Source: an uncultured Bacteroidia bacterium
Lineage (GTDB): Bacteria; Bacteroidota; Bacteroidia; Bacteroidales; UBA932
Length of the DNA: 64,000 nt
NCBI GenBank assembly: GCA_902788175.1
Contig: CADAJF010000008.1
Span: forward strand, 1-64,000
Direction: 5' to 3'
Position numbers and translations under genes: made by a program. Shown in pieces: positions 35,765 to 43,911 of this stretch (position 1 is the stretch's first letter; the number at the start of each line of letters is the position of its first letter). The notes below the pieces were generated by a model, which was not told the origin of the DNA, did not search any database, and saw only the letters and a program-made list of their open reading frames with translations.

Positions 35765-36487
35765 CTAGAGTTCGCTGTTGGTTTTTTCCTCGTTGAGGGC
35801 AATGTCCAGGAACTCCATGGTGGAGCTTTCCATCTTGTACACAAGGTCTCCCACGCGGGAGGTGAGCCAGTTGTAGCCGAAGTAAGCGATAATACCCACG
35901 ATGAGACCGCCCACGGTGGTGAGCATGGCGGTGTAGATACCGCCGCTGAGGAGGGTGATGTCAATGTTGTTGCCGGCCTTGGACATGTTGAAGAAGGCCT
36001 GTACCATACCCATCACGGTGCCCAGGAAACCAATCATGGGCGCGCCGCCGGCGATGGTGGCCAGCAGCGGAAGTCCCTTCTCCAGGCGGGCCACTTCCAC
36101 GTTGCCGATATTCTCGATGGCGCTCTGGATATCTGCCAGGGGACGGCCCATGCGGCCTATGCCGGTCTCTATCATGCGGGCTACGGGATTGTCGTACTTC
36201 TGGCACAGGGTGACGGCGCTTTTGGTTTTGCCGTCCGTCAGATAGTCCCGGATGTCCTTCATGAAGTGCGGGTCAATCTTGGAGGCGTTCTTGATGGTCC
36301 ACCATTTGCGGCCAATCAGGTAGATGGCGAGGATGCTCAGGGCCAGCAGCACCCACATCAGGGGACCGCCCATGGTAAAGAGCGACCAGAGGCTCTCGTT
36401 CATCTGCGTGGGCTGGATGGGGGCCACGGCCTGGACGGCCTGTTCCAGGCTGTCGGCGACATTAGTCTGTGCAAGAGGGAATACCAT
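35765..36487 (-). CDS. exbB: ExbB/TolQ/MotA family proton-channel protein
   Basis: A 240-aa membrane protein with three transmembrane segments (about 35-57, 135-157, 172-195) and the family signature APMIGFLGTVMGMVQAF followed by a TTVGGLIVGIIAY span. It pairs with ExbD. The start at 36487 lies 37 nt after a TATATTTG promoter box, making it the first gene of exbB-exbD-tonB and perhaps of the whole run to recJ. Confidence 0.92.
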   Translation of the reverse strand: MVFPLAQTNVADSLEQAVQAVAPIQPTQMNESLWSLFTMGGPLMWVLLALSILAIYLIGRKWWTIKNASKIDPHFMKDIRDYLTDGKTKSAVTLCQKYDNPVARMIETGIGRMGRPLADIQSAIENIGNVEVARLEKGLPLLATIAGGAPMIGFLGTVMGMVQAFFNMSKAGNNIDITLLSGGIYTAMLTTVGGLIVGIIAYFGYNWLTSRVGDLVYKMESSTMEFLDIALNEEKTNSEL

Positions 36488-36524
36488 AGTTTATCTTTGT
36501 TTTTACATTTTTTGCTTCAATCTG

Positions 36525-36532
36525 CAAATATA
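36525..36532 (-). promoter_or_regulatory. Bacteroidota -7 promoter box for exbB-exbD-tonB
   Basis: TATATTTG on the minus strand, directly after a TTTTTTTG run and 37 nt before the exbB ATG. The rest of the 217-base gap holds the 33-bp palindrome and no small gene. Confidence 0.6.
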
Positions 36533-36613
36533 CAAAAAAAGCCGCGAATAACCTATCCCAATACGCAGAATTGCGCCCCGTAGCCTAACAGCTTGACTCA
36601 CAGCTAATTACAG

Positions 36614-36646
36614 AAATCAATCGTTGCAATTTGCAACGATTGATTT
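36614..36646. repeat. 33-bp perfect palindrome, copy 2
   Basis: Arms AAATCAATCGTTGCAA and TTGCAACGATTGATTT are perfectly complementary (16 bp) around a single centre base. It lies 59 bases past the end of the batDE gene and about 80 bases before the exbB promoter, so it could act as terminator, operator or both. Copy 1 at 10498 is in a place where a terminator makes no sense. Confidence 0.8.
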
Positions 36647-36704
36647 TTATAACACACTTAGGATGAGGCGTTTAAGCATCTGAAACTGGCTCTGCCAGAG
36701 GTGA

Positions 36705-39350
36705 TCAGATGACCTCCATGTCGGCGGTGGGGAGCCAGCCTTGGCGGCCGTCGGCGAGTTCTATCTGGGAGTAGCCGGAGACGTTGTCAAGGACCTTTAC
36801 GCGGGTGCCTTCGTGGAGGATGAAAAGGTCCTTGGCACTGCCTTCGGAGGGGGAGCTTTTCACCGACGAGACGGGTCTCAGGACGATGGCCATATCTTGC
36901 CGAAGGGCCTCCTGCCGCTGCCACTGGGCAAAATCCCAGCCCAGGAAAGCCATCACCAGGCAGGCGATACCGGCAAAAAAGCCCAGCCGCCGCCTGCCGG
37001 AAGTGGAACCCAGCAGGTACAGCAGTACGCAGGCTACCAGCAGTGCAAAAGCCACCAGGCCCATAACCGCCCAGGTGTCGGAGGGCAGCAGGTAGCACAT
37101 GGCATGGCCCCACTGCTCGAAGAAAATCTCCGGGACTTCTTCAATTTTGTCCTGCGTCTGGCTGCGGGCAAACTCCAGGTTGTAGCGGACATCGGCGTCC
37201 GAAGGGTCCAGGCGGAGGGCGCGCTCATACCAGAGGATGGCGGGGCCCAGCTCTCCGGTCTTGAAATAGGCGTTGCCCAGGTTATAGAAGAGTTCTCGGG
37301 AGGTGAGGCCTGTCTCGCGTACGCCTTCCCAGTCCCGGAGGGCCTGGGAAAAGTTACCGTCGGTGTAGGCCTGCACCCCGGCATACCAGAGGGAGTCCGG
37401 GTAGGAAGGCTGCGCCGCTTGCGCGGCTACAGGAAGGCCCAGGAGTAGCAGTATAGCCAGCGCAGTGGCCTTGACGGGCGTTTTTTTCATGGATGCATCG
37501 ATGGCTGTGATAAGGCGCAGGGCCTCGTCGTAGTGGGCGTTCATGGCGTCGTGGCCGGCGTCTGGGGAGTAGCGGGCCAGTTCGCAGGCTTCCAGCAGGG
37601 CTGCAAAGCCGCCCGCCGTTTCCTCCGGTACGCCGCGGGCGATAAGGCCGGCGGTGATGTTCTCTTTGCTTTGCTCGGCCATGTCCATGGACAGTTTGTC
37701 CCCTACGAAGCCCACCAGGGAACGGTGCAGCTCCTCATAGAAGGCCGTGTAGAGGTTCTTGCCCAGGAATTCGCGGGCGGTGGAAAGCCGCTTCAGCGCC
37801 ATGCGGGTGGCTTTGCGCTTGCGGGTGCCGGAAACATCGGCCCGGCGGGCGGCAGCTTTCCTCATGCCCAGCCAGCACAGTGCCCCGGCCAGCAGCAGTG
37901 CCAGCAGCGTACCCCACCAGAGCGGGGAATACACCAGGAAGCCCTTGTTACCGGAAAGGTGCGTCTTGCTGCGGATAAAGCGGATGTCCTCTCCCAGGTT
38001 CCTTACGCCCTGGCGGTCCACTACCAGCGTGGAGCCGGGGTCTGCCGATGCTACGCCGGAAGAAGTGCTGCGGGCCACCTTCAGCTCCAGGGCGGGCGTC
38101 TGGGCCGTCTCATAGCGACGCTGCCTGACATCGTAGTAGCTGTAATTGAGCGGGCCGATGGTAAAGTCCCCGGGGCTGCGGGGAATGAAAGGGTACTCGA
38201 AGGTTTTGGAGCCGGAAGTGCCGCTGCGGTCCGTGTTGACGGTGGTCTTGACGTCATAGGCTTCGAAGTCTGGCGGGAAGTTGAGCTTGGGAGCTTCCAG
38301 CAGGGCTATATTGCCCTTGCCGGACACGGTGACAAAGAGCGAGGCGGCGTCGTGCGTCTTGAGGGAATCCTTGCTGAGGCGTGCCTGGACGGTGAATTCG
38401 CCCACGCCTCCGCCGAAGGAAGCCGGCGCCCCGGCAGGGAGGCTTTGCACATGCAGTGTGGCGCCGCGGGTGGTAACTCGCTGACGGGTGGTGACGTAGT
38501 CGCTGCCAAAGAACTCGTCGAAGATGGAGCCGGAACCCGAGCGGCGGCGCTGGACATTCACCAGGCACACAATCTCTGCGGGTTCGATACTTTGCTCGCC
38601 GGCCTTCTGGGGAATCAGCACCCAGCGGCGCAGGACGGCGGCGTTGTACATGGTTCCGTCCACCTGCTCACGCTGGAACTCGATATTGGAGGGGGATTCC
38701 ACCTCCTGGCTCCAGAAGCCCTTGAAACTGGGGAACTTAGCGTTTTCGAAGCCCACCAGGTTGCTGCGGTGGTAAATCTTGAGAGTAGCGGTGACGGGCT
38801 CTCCCACCACCACGGAGCTGCGGCTCAGGCTAAGGCGCATGAATACATCGGCGTTAGAGCTTGCCGATGCCTGCCCTCCAGCTTGTGCCCCTGCCTGCTG
38901 CCCCTGCTGGGCCTGCTGGCCCGATCCCTGGGAGCTGTTTTGCTGGGCACTGCCGCCCTGCTGGGAGCCGCCGTCCACTACCTGGACTGTGGCGGAGCGG
39001 GAGCGGATCTGCGTGCCTTTTACCGTAGCTACGGCGGGCTGCAGGGTGAAGGTGCCGGTCTTTTTGGCCTGCAGGATGTAAGTATAGGAGGTCTGGGCAG
39101 ATCGGGTGGTTTTCCCGTTCACTATCTGGATGCTGGTGGAAGAGCCCTTCTGCGGGCCCCAGACCACGGAAAAGTCATCGCCGGCTTCCCACTGGAAGTC
39201 TGAGGGGCTGTGCTCGCCTTCTACCACGAACACCACGTTGAAGCGCTCCTGCACCTCTACGATATTGTGTACCTCTACGCGGATGCTGGGCTGGGCCCAG
39301 GCGGCGAGGGCAAGAAGCCATGCGGCCGCTGCTGCAAACACTTTTTTCAT
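36705..39350 (-). CDS. batD: BatD-BatE fusion protein (aerotolerance operon)
   Basis: An 881-aa envelope protein. Residues 1-620 are BatD: signal peptide, several beta-sandwich domains starting IRVEVHNIVEVQERFNVVF, a Gln/Ser/Gly-rich linker (about 130-170), one membrane span (about 505-525) and a cytoplasmic helical part. Residues 621-881 are BatE: an apparent second signal peptide (MKKTPVKATALAILLLLG), TPR repeats (about 650-735), two membrane spans and a C-terminal SH3-like domain ending GRQGWLPTADMEVI. In most Bacteroidota these are two genes. The fusion is in frame across a run of seven A. Bat proteins support oxygen and stress tolerance with MoxR. Confidence 0.88.
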   Translation of the reverse strand: MKKVFAAAAAWLLALAAWAQPSIRVEVHNIVEVQERFNVVFVVEGEHSPSDFQWEAGDDFSVVWGPQKGSSTSIQIVNGKTTRSAQTSYTYILQAKKTGTFTLQPAVATVKGTQIRSRSATVQVVDGGSQQGGSAQQNSSQGSGQQAQQGQQAGAQAGGQASASSNADVFMRLSLSRSSVVVGEPVTATLKIYHRSNLVGFENAKFPSFKGFWSQEVESPSNIEFQREQVDGTMYNAAVLRRWVLIPQKAGEQSIEPAEIVCLVNVQRRRSGSGSIFDEFFGSDYVTTRQRVTTRGATLHVQSLPAGAPASFGGGVGEFTVQARLSKDSLKTHDAASLFVTVSGKGNIALLEAPKLNFPPDFEAYDVKTTVNTDRSGTSGSKTFEYPFIPRSPGDFTIGPLNYSYYDVRQRRYETAQTPALELKVARSTSSGVASADPGSTLVVDRQGVRNLGEDIRFIRSKTHLSGNKGFLVYSPLWWGTLLALLLAGALCWLGMRKAAARRADVSGTRKRKATRMALKRLSTAREFLGKNLYTAFYEELHRSLVGFVGDKLSMDMAEQSKENITAGLIARGVPEETAGGFAALLEACELARYSPDAGHDAMNAHYDEALRLITAIDASMKKTPVKATALAILLLLGLPVAAQAAQPSYPDSLWYAGVQAYTDGNFSQALRDWEGVRETGLTSRELFYNLGNAYFKTGELGPAILWYERALRLDPSDADVRYNLEFARSQTQDKIEEVPEIFFEQWGHAMCYLLPSDTWAVMGLVAFALLVACVLLYLLGSTSGRRRLGFFAGIACLVMAFLGWDFAQWQRQEALRQDMAIVLRPVSSVKSSPSEGSAKDLFILHEGTRVKVLDNVSGYSQIELADGRQGWLPTADMEVI

Positions 39351-39353
39351 AGG

Positions 39354-40055
39354 CTACCAATTCTTTTCCTTCTGGCGGGACTTCAGGGCCTGGGCCTTTT
39401 TCTCGTCAACTTTCTCCTGGGTTTGTTTCTCTTTCTCCCGGATGGCCTGGAGCAGCTGCTGGGCCTGCTGGGGACTCAGCTGGTCCGGCTGGGGCTGCTG
39501 TTGTTGCTGCTGCTGGTCCCCCTGGTCCTGCTGGTCTTGGTTCTGGTTCTGGTCTTGCTGCTGATCCTGGTTCTGATCCTGATTTTGATCCTGATTCTGG
39601 TCCTGATCCTGGTTTTGGTCCTGGTTCTGCTGCTGCTCCATCAGTTTGTTCCGGGCATAGATGTAGTTCTCCTTGGCATCCAGGTCCGCGGGGGAGCGCC
39701 TGAGACATTCCTTGAACATGTTCACGGCTGTTTGCCAGTCCTCCTGGGCTATGGCTACGTCTCCCCGATTATAGTAGTAGTCGGCGGCAAAAGCTTCTTC
39801 TCCGGCAGTCAGCTGCACGGCCTCCAGTTGCTTAGCCGCCTCCTCCATGTTCTGCTGGCGGTACAGGTTGCCGGCCAGGTTGTAGTGCGCCGCCACGCTG
39901 GACGTGTCCTTCATCAGCGCCTTGCGGTAGCTGATATCGGCCGCGGCGTATTCCCCTTTGCGGAACTGGCGGTTTCCCCTGCGAAGGTCCGCCTTCTGGG
40001 CAAAGGCTGTCAGGCAGCTGAACAAGAGCAATATGCAAAGAAACTTCCTTCTCAT
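39354..40055 (-). CDS. batC: BatC-like TPR protein with Gln/Asp/Asn-rich repeat
   Basis: A 233-aa protein with a signal peptide (cleavage near AFAQ) and about three TPR repeats (25-135, for example GNRQFRKGEYAAADISYRKAL). A low-complexity stretch of only Q, D, N and a few G/P follows at 141-192. The end is charged and probably helical (REKEKQTQEKVDEKKAQ). It should be periplasmic and serve as a scaffold for the BatA/BatB proteins. It lies 3 nt before batDE and overlaps batB by 4 nt. Confidence 0.85.
   Translation of the reverse strand: MRRKFLCILLLFSCLTAFAQKADLRRGNRQFRKGEYAAADISYRKALMKDTSSVAAHYNLAGNLYRQQNMEEAAKQLEAVQLTAGEEAFAADYYYNRGDVAIAQEDWQTAVNMFKECLRRSPADLDAKENYIYARNKLMEQQQNQDQNQDQDQNQDQNQDQNQDQQQDQNQNQDQQDQGDQQQQQQQPQPDQLSPQQAQQLLQAIREKEKQTQEKVDEKKAQALKSRQKEKNW
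39480..39635 (-). repeat. CAG/GAC/AAC-type coding repeat in batC
   Basis: About 52 codons that encode almost only Q, D and N (units such as NQDQ). The repeats are close to 12 bases long and prone to length variation. They are read in frame and probably form a flexible linker. Confidence 0.85.
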
Positions 40056-41056
40056 ACTTCAAACAGTTTGCGGCGGGGTTTTCGCTCCCCGATCAGCATT
40101 TCCAGAGCCAGCAGCAGCAGGGCGGCGCCAAAGAAGTACATGAACTGCTCGTCGTACTCCTCGAAGACGATGCTGCCAAATTCCTCGTCCTCCATGCGGC
40201 GGATATCCTGGATAATGGGATTCAGGCCGAACTCCTCCCCGCCGGCATGGATGTAGGCCCCGCCGCCGGCTTTGGCTACCTGGCGAAGGGTTTCCTCGTC
40301 CAGGCGGGTCACTACTATCTCGCCGTCCTTGTCCCGCAGCAGGCCGCCTTCTACGGGGATGGGCTGGCCTTCGGCCGATCCTACGCCAATCGCGTACACT
40401 TTGATCCCTAGCTCGGCAGCCTGACGGGCGGCTTCCACGGGGTCGTCCTCATGGTTTTCGCCGTCGGAGATGACCACTATGACGCGGCTTTTCTCACTCT
40501 GGGCGCTGAAGCTCTTGATACAGAGGCGGATAGCGTCTCCTATGGCCGTACCCTGTACGGGGATGGAACCGGTGTCTATGCTGCTGAGGAACATCTTGGC
40601 GCTCACATAGTCCGTGGTAACCGGCAGCTGGACAAAAGAAGTCCCGGCAAAGATGACCAGGCCTATCCGGTCTTCCTGCAGTTTGTCCGTGAGGCGGGAA
40701 ATGGAGAGTTTGGCCCGCTCCAGGCGGCTGGGGGAGTAATCCTGCGCCAGCATGGAATTGGAGACGTCCAGCGCCACGATGATTTCCGCCCCTTTGGTGC
40801 TGCGTTCTGCCAGGCGGGCTCCGGTGCGCGGACGTGCCAGGCCCAGCACAAAAAAGAAGAAGGCCAGGCAGAAGAGCACCATCCGCACCCATCCCTTGGA
40901 ACGGGAACGGGACGGCATCAGGGCTTCCACCAGGGCCGGGTCTCCGAAGGCCCTGACTCTGAGGCGCCTGAGGTAGCGCAGAAGGGCATATCCCAGCAGG
41001 AATACCGGAATCAGCAGCAGCAGGTACAGGTACTTATGGTCTGCGAACATGAGCAT
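40052..41056 (-). CDS. batB: BatB, VWA-domain membrane protein
   Basis: A 334-aa protein with membrane spans at both ends (about 10-28 and 62-80 at the N-terminus, about 305-325 at the C-terminus) and a von Willebrand factor A domain between. The metal site DVSNS (MIDAS, DxSxS) follows EIIVAL. The start is the ATG at 41056 in a TAATG overlap with batA. The longer frame upstream would run through batA and is not needed. VWA proteins of this operon are thought to work with MoxR. Confidence 0.9.
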   Translation of the reverse strand: MLMFADHKYLYLLLLIPVFLLGYALLRYLRRLRVRAFGDPALVEALMPSRSRSKGWVRMVLFCLAFFFFVLGLARPRTGARLAERSTKGAEIIVALDVSNSMLAQDYSPSRLERAKLSISRLTDKLQEDRIGLVIFAGTSFVQLPVTTDYVSAKMFLSSIDTGSIPVQGTAIGDAIRLCIKSFSAQSEKSRVIVVISDGENHEDDPVEAARQAAELGIKVYAIGVGSAEGQPIPVEGGLLRDKDGEIVVTRLDEETLRQVAKAGGGAYIHAGGEEFGLNPIIQDIRRMEDEEFGSIVFEEYDEQFMYFFGAALLLLALEMLIGERKPRRKLFEV

Positions 41057-42039
41057 TACGGCATCCTCCTTAAGAAAGCGCCCAGCAGCAGCTCCAGCAG
41101 TAGGCAAAGCAGGGCTGCAAGGGCATAGGGCTTGAACAAATCTTTGTACACGGGGAAGGAATCCACCGTGGTGCGTGTCTTTTCCATCTGGCCGATCTCT
41201 GCATAAATCTCGGCCAGTTTGGTATTGTCGGTGGCGCGGAAATAGCGGCCTTCGGTCTCTGAGGAGATGCTTTTGAGAAGGGCTTCGTCAATCTCTACCT
41301 GCAGGTTTTGCAGCTCGATGCCCCAGGGGGTCTGGACGGGGTAGGGGGCCGTTCCGTTGGCACCCACGCCGATGGTATAGACGCGTATCCCGTAGGTTTT
41401 GGCAATCTCCGTGGCCATGGTGGGGTCTATCTCGCCCATGTTGTTCACGCCGTCCGTGAGAAGGATTACTACGCGGCTTTTGGCGTCCGAGTCCTTGAGG
41501 CGCGCCACGGCGGTGGCCAGGCCGTTGCCGATGGCGGTGCCGTCCTCGATGAGGTCTGTCTGCACTTCCTTCATCAGGTTGATGAGGGTGGCGCGGTCCG
41601 TGGTGAGCGGGCACTGCGTATAGCTTTCTCCGGCGAATACCACAATGCCCATGCGGTCGCTGGGCCGCTGGGCAATGAACTCGATGGCAATGTCCTTGGC
41701 GGCGCTCAGGCGGTCCGGGGTGAAGTCCCGGGCCAGCATACTGGTACTGACATCCATCGCGAAGATGATGTCAATGCCCTCGGTGTCCACCTTTTCTATC
41801 TGGGTGGAGGAACGCGGCCGGGCAATGGCCACCACCAGCAGGCACAGCGCGGAGAGGCGCAGCGCAAAAGGAAGGTGGCGCACCACTTCCAGGGCCGACC
41901 TCCCGCCAGCCTTCCAGGCATCCAGCCTGGAGACCCGCAGGTGCACCCGGCGGTCCTTCCACTCTATCCACAGATAGCGCAGAAGCAGCAGGGCCGGTAT
42001 GGCCATCAGCCAAAGCAGGTATGGATACTCAAAGTACAT
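41056..42039 (-). CDS. batA: BatA, VWA-domain membrane protein
   Basis: A 327-aa paralogue of BatB with an N-terminal membrane span (YLLWLMAIPALLLLRYLW), a VWA domain with MIDAS motif FAMDVSTSM, and a C-terminal span. The true start is ATG 42039 (MYFEYPYLLW), which matches other BatA proteins. The frame is open a further 17 codons, but those bases are the palindromic repeat and the end of the preceding gene. It overlaps its upstream neighbour by 11 nt. Confidence 0.9.
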   Translation of the reverse strand: MYFEYPYLLWLMAIPALLLLRYLWIEWKDRRVHLRVSRLDAWKAGGRSALEVVRHLPFALRLSALCLLVVAIARPRSSTQIEKVDTEGIDIIFAMDVSTSMLARDFTPDRLSAAKDIAIEFIAQRPSDRMGIVVFAGESYTQCPLTTDRATLINLMKEVQTDLIEDGTAIGNGLATAVARLKDSDAKSRVVILLTDGVNNMGEIDPTMATEIAKTYGIRVYTIGVGANGTAPYPVQTPWGIELQNLQVEIDEALLKSISSETEGRYFRATDNTKLAEIYAEIGQMEKTRTTVDSFPVYKDLFKPYALAALLCLLLELLLGAFLRRMP

Positions 42040-43033
42040 CGTTCGCTCCTCCTGTCTGAGTTGCCTGGTCATTGCCGGCTTGACCGGCAATCTCCTGCTG
42101 GTAGGTGCTTGTCACAAAGCGGATGGCCTGGGGGAGGACGGTGGCGTTCTCCTCCGGTGTGGCGGTGAACTTGGCGAATTTCACGAAATCGGCGCGTTCG
42201 AAGAGGGTTTTCATTTCCTGGTACAGGTCCTGGGGGATGTCGCTGCCCTGGAGGTCCCGGAAAATCTCTGCGGTGGTCATTTCCAGGGCGCTGACACCGT
42301 AGCGGGAGGCGATGTATTCCCGCAGGGCGTCCGTGACACCGGAATAGAAGCCTTTCTGCTGCTCCGGTTTCCAGAATTTGTCTCCGCGGTATTTGTCCAG
42401 CTTGCGAAGGGCGCGGATATGCGCGGGTTCATCTGCCTGCTCCTGCTCTTTGGCCTTGCGGCGGCTAAGGAGCCAGCGCAGCAAAAGGGCCACGAGGGCT
42501 ATGAGGGCAAGGCCTCCCAGCGCCCAGGGCGCCACTTCCTGGAAAGTATAGGGGAACTTGACCTGCGGTTTGATGTCATGCACCTGGAAAGTCTCCATGT
42601 CTATGGGCATTTCCTTCACTTCCAGCGGCTGGGCGGGCGCCTTGAAAACCAGGGTGTCGCCGGCAAGCAGAACGGGAAGGTCCGGCAGCTGATACTGGCC
42701 GCCCATCCAGGTGGTGAGGGTAAGGAAAGCCCGGATGTTGTAACGGGCAGGCGTTTCCTTGCGGCGGCTTACCCGTACGGAGTCCAGCTTCCAGCCGCCC
42801 ACAAATTCCAGCGGGGCGTCGTTTTCTGTCTTGAGCTCCGGAAGGGCCAGGGGGGTACCTTCCGTTACGTCCACCAGTTCCAGGCCGTAGCGGAATTGGT
42901 CTGCCACCAAGATGGAATCCCTTTTTTGCAGGGGTTCCAGGAAGGCCTCTCCGGCCTCACGGCGCAGCCCTTCCGCGCTGGCGGCAAAGGCCAGTACAGC
43001 CAGCAGAAAGCCTATGATACTCAAGCGTTTCAT
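42029..43033 (-). CDS. Bat-operon membrane protein of unknown function
   Basis: A 334-aa protein with a signal peptide (AFAASAEG), a periplasmic beta-rich region, one membrane span (about 172-192, WALGGLALIALVALLLRWLL) and a cytoplasmic helical C-domain with LRKLDKYRGDKFWKPEQQKGFYSGV. It holds the usual place between DUF58 and batA in Bacteroidota bat operons and looks like a BatD-type accessory protein. The last 17 residues (from about QQEIAGQAGND) are encoded by a REP-like palindrome, so the original C-terminus seems to have been replaced or extended. Confidence 0.8.
   Translation of the reverse strand: MKRLSIIGFLLAVLAFAASAEGLRREAGEAFLEPLQKRDSILVADQFRYGLELVDVTEGTPLALPELKTENDAPLEFVGGWKLDSVRVSRRKETPARYNIRAFLTLTTWMGGQYQLPDLPVLLAGDTLVFKAPAQPLEVKEMPIDMETFQVHDIKPQVKFPYTFQEVAPWALGGLALIALVALLLRWLLSRRKAKEQEQADEPAHIRALRKLDKYRGDKFWKPEQQKGFYSGVTDALREYIASRYGVSALEMTTAEIFRDLQGSDIPQDLYQEMKTLFERADFVKFAKFTATPEENATVLPQAIRFVTSTYQQEIAGQAGNDQATQTGGANDVL
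42068..42095 (+). repeat. REP-like palindrome inside a coding end
   Basis: GTCATTGCCGGCTTGACCGG followed by CAATCTCC. The arms ATTGCCGG and CCGGCAAT pair perfectly around CTTGA. It lies within the last codons of the Bat-operon gene, just before the batA start, and belongs to the same family as the copies at 4762, 10287 and 59764. Confidence 0.85.
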
Positions 43034-43911
43034 CTTCCTTGGAATAAAGTCATCAGGCCGCGGACGTAGTCTTCGTTGGTGGCTATGTCCACCCGGTCCA
43101 CCTGGTATTTGCGCAGCAGGCGGTCTGCGTCAGCGGTGGCGCTGCGGAACCAGTTTTCATAGGCGCTGCGAACGCTCCTGGATCCGGTGTTGATCCAGCG
43201 CGAAGCGCCGCTTTCCGCATCCTTGGCATGCACCAGGCCCAGGTTGGGAAGGCTCTTTTCCCGGGGGTCGCTTACGCGGATAACGGAGATGTCATGCCGG
43301 TTCACGGCCACTTTGAGGGCGTCCTCGTAGCGGGGAGAACCATCGGCGCGGACATCCAGCATGTCGCTAAGGAGAAAGGCGGTGCACTTTTTCTTGATGG
43401 CGCCCGTGAGGTAGCGCAGGGCCTCGCCGATATCCGTCCCCTCGTGCCGGGGCTCATATTCCAGGATTTCCCGGATGATGTGCAGGAAGTGCGTACGGCC
43501 CTTCCCCGGCGGGATAAACTTTTCCACCCGGTCGCTGAAGAGCAGGCAGCCCACTTTGTCGTTGTTGAGGATGGCGCTGAAGGCCAGGGTGGCGGCAATC
43601 TCTGCCAGTTGCTCCCGCTTGGTCTTGACGGCGGTGCCGAACAGGCCGCTGCGGGAAATGTCCACCAGGAGGACTACCGTGAGCTCACGCTCTTCCTCGA
43701 AGACCTTTACGTAGGGGGCGCTCATGCGGGCTGTTACGTTCCAGTCCATGGTGCGGACGTCGTCCCCCCACTGGTATTCGCGTACCTCGCTGAACGCCAT
43801 TCCACGCCCCTTGAAGGCCGAATGGTATTCACCGGCGAAGATCTGGTGGCTCAGCGCCTTGGTCCGGATTTCTATCTTGCGGACCTTCCTTATGAGCTGT
43901 TCTGCTGTCAT
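43030..43911 (-). CDS. DUF58 domain protein (MoxR-associated)
   Basis: A 293-aa protein of the DUF58 family, distantly VWA-like. Conserved parts are FKGRGMAFSEVREYQWGDDVRTMDWNVTAR near residues 30-60 and LLVDISRSGLFG, followed by LAFSAILNNDKVGCLLFSD. It is coupled to moxR by a TAATG overlap and to the next gene by ATGA. MoxR-DUF58 pairs work in envelope or metal-cofactor maturation; the client here is presumably the Bat complex. Cytoplasmic, no membrane span. Confidence 0.92.
   Translation of the reverse strand: MTAEQLIRKVRKIEIRTKALSHQIFAGEYHSAFKGRGMAFSEVREYQWGDDVRTMDWNVTARMSAPYVKVFEEERELTVVLLVDISRSGLFGTAVKTKREQLAEIAATLAFSAILNNDKVGCLLFSDRVEKFIPPGKGRTHFLHIIREILEYEPRHEGTDIGEALRYLTGAIKKKCTAFLLSDMLDVRADGSPRYEDALKVAVNRHDISVIRVSDPREKSLPNLGLVHAKDAESGASRWINTGSRSVRSAYENWFRSATADADRLLRKYQVDRVDIATNEDYVRGLMTLFQGR

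Noticed and set aside
36614..36646. Simple terminator for the bat operon
   Set aside because: It may serve as one, but a nearly identical copy at 10498 lies between divergent operons where termination has no use, so terminator alone does not explain it.
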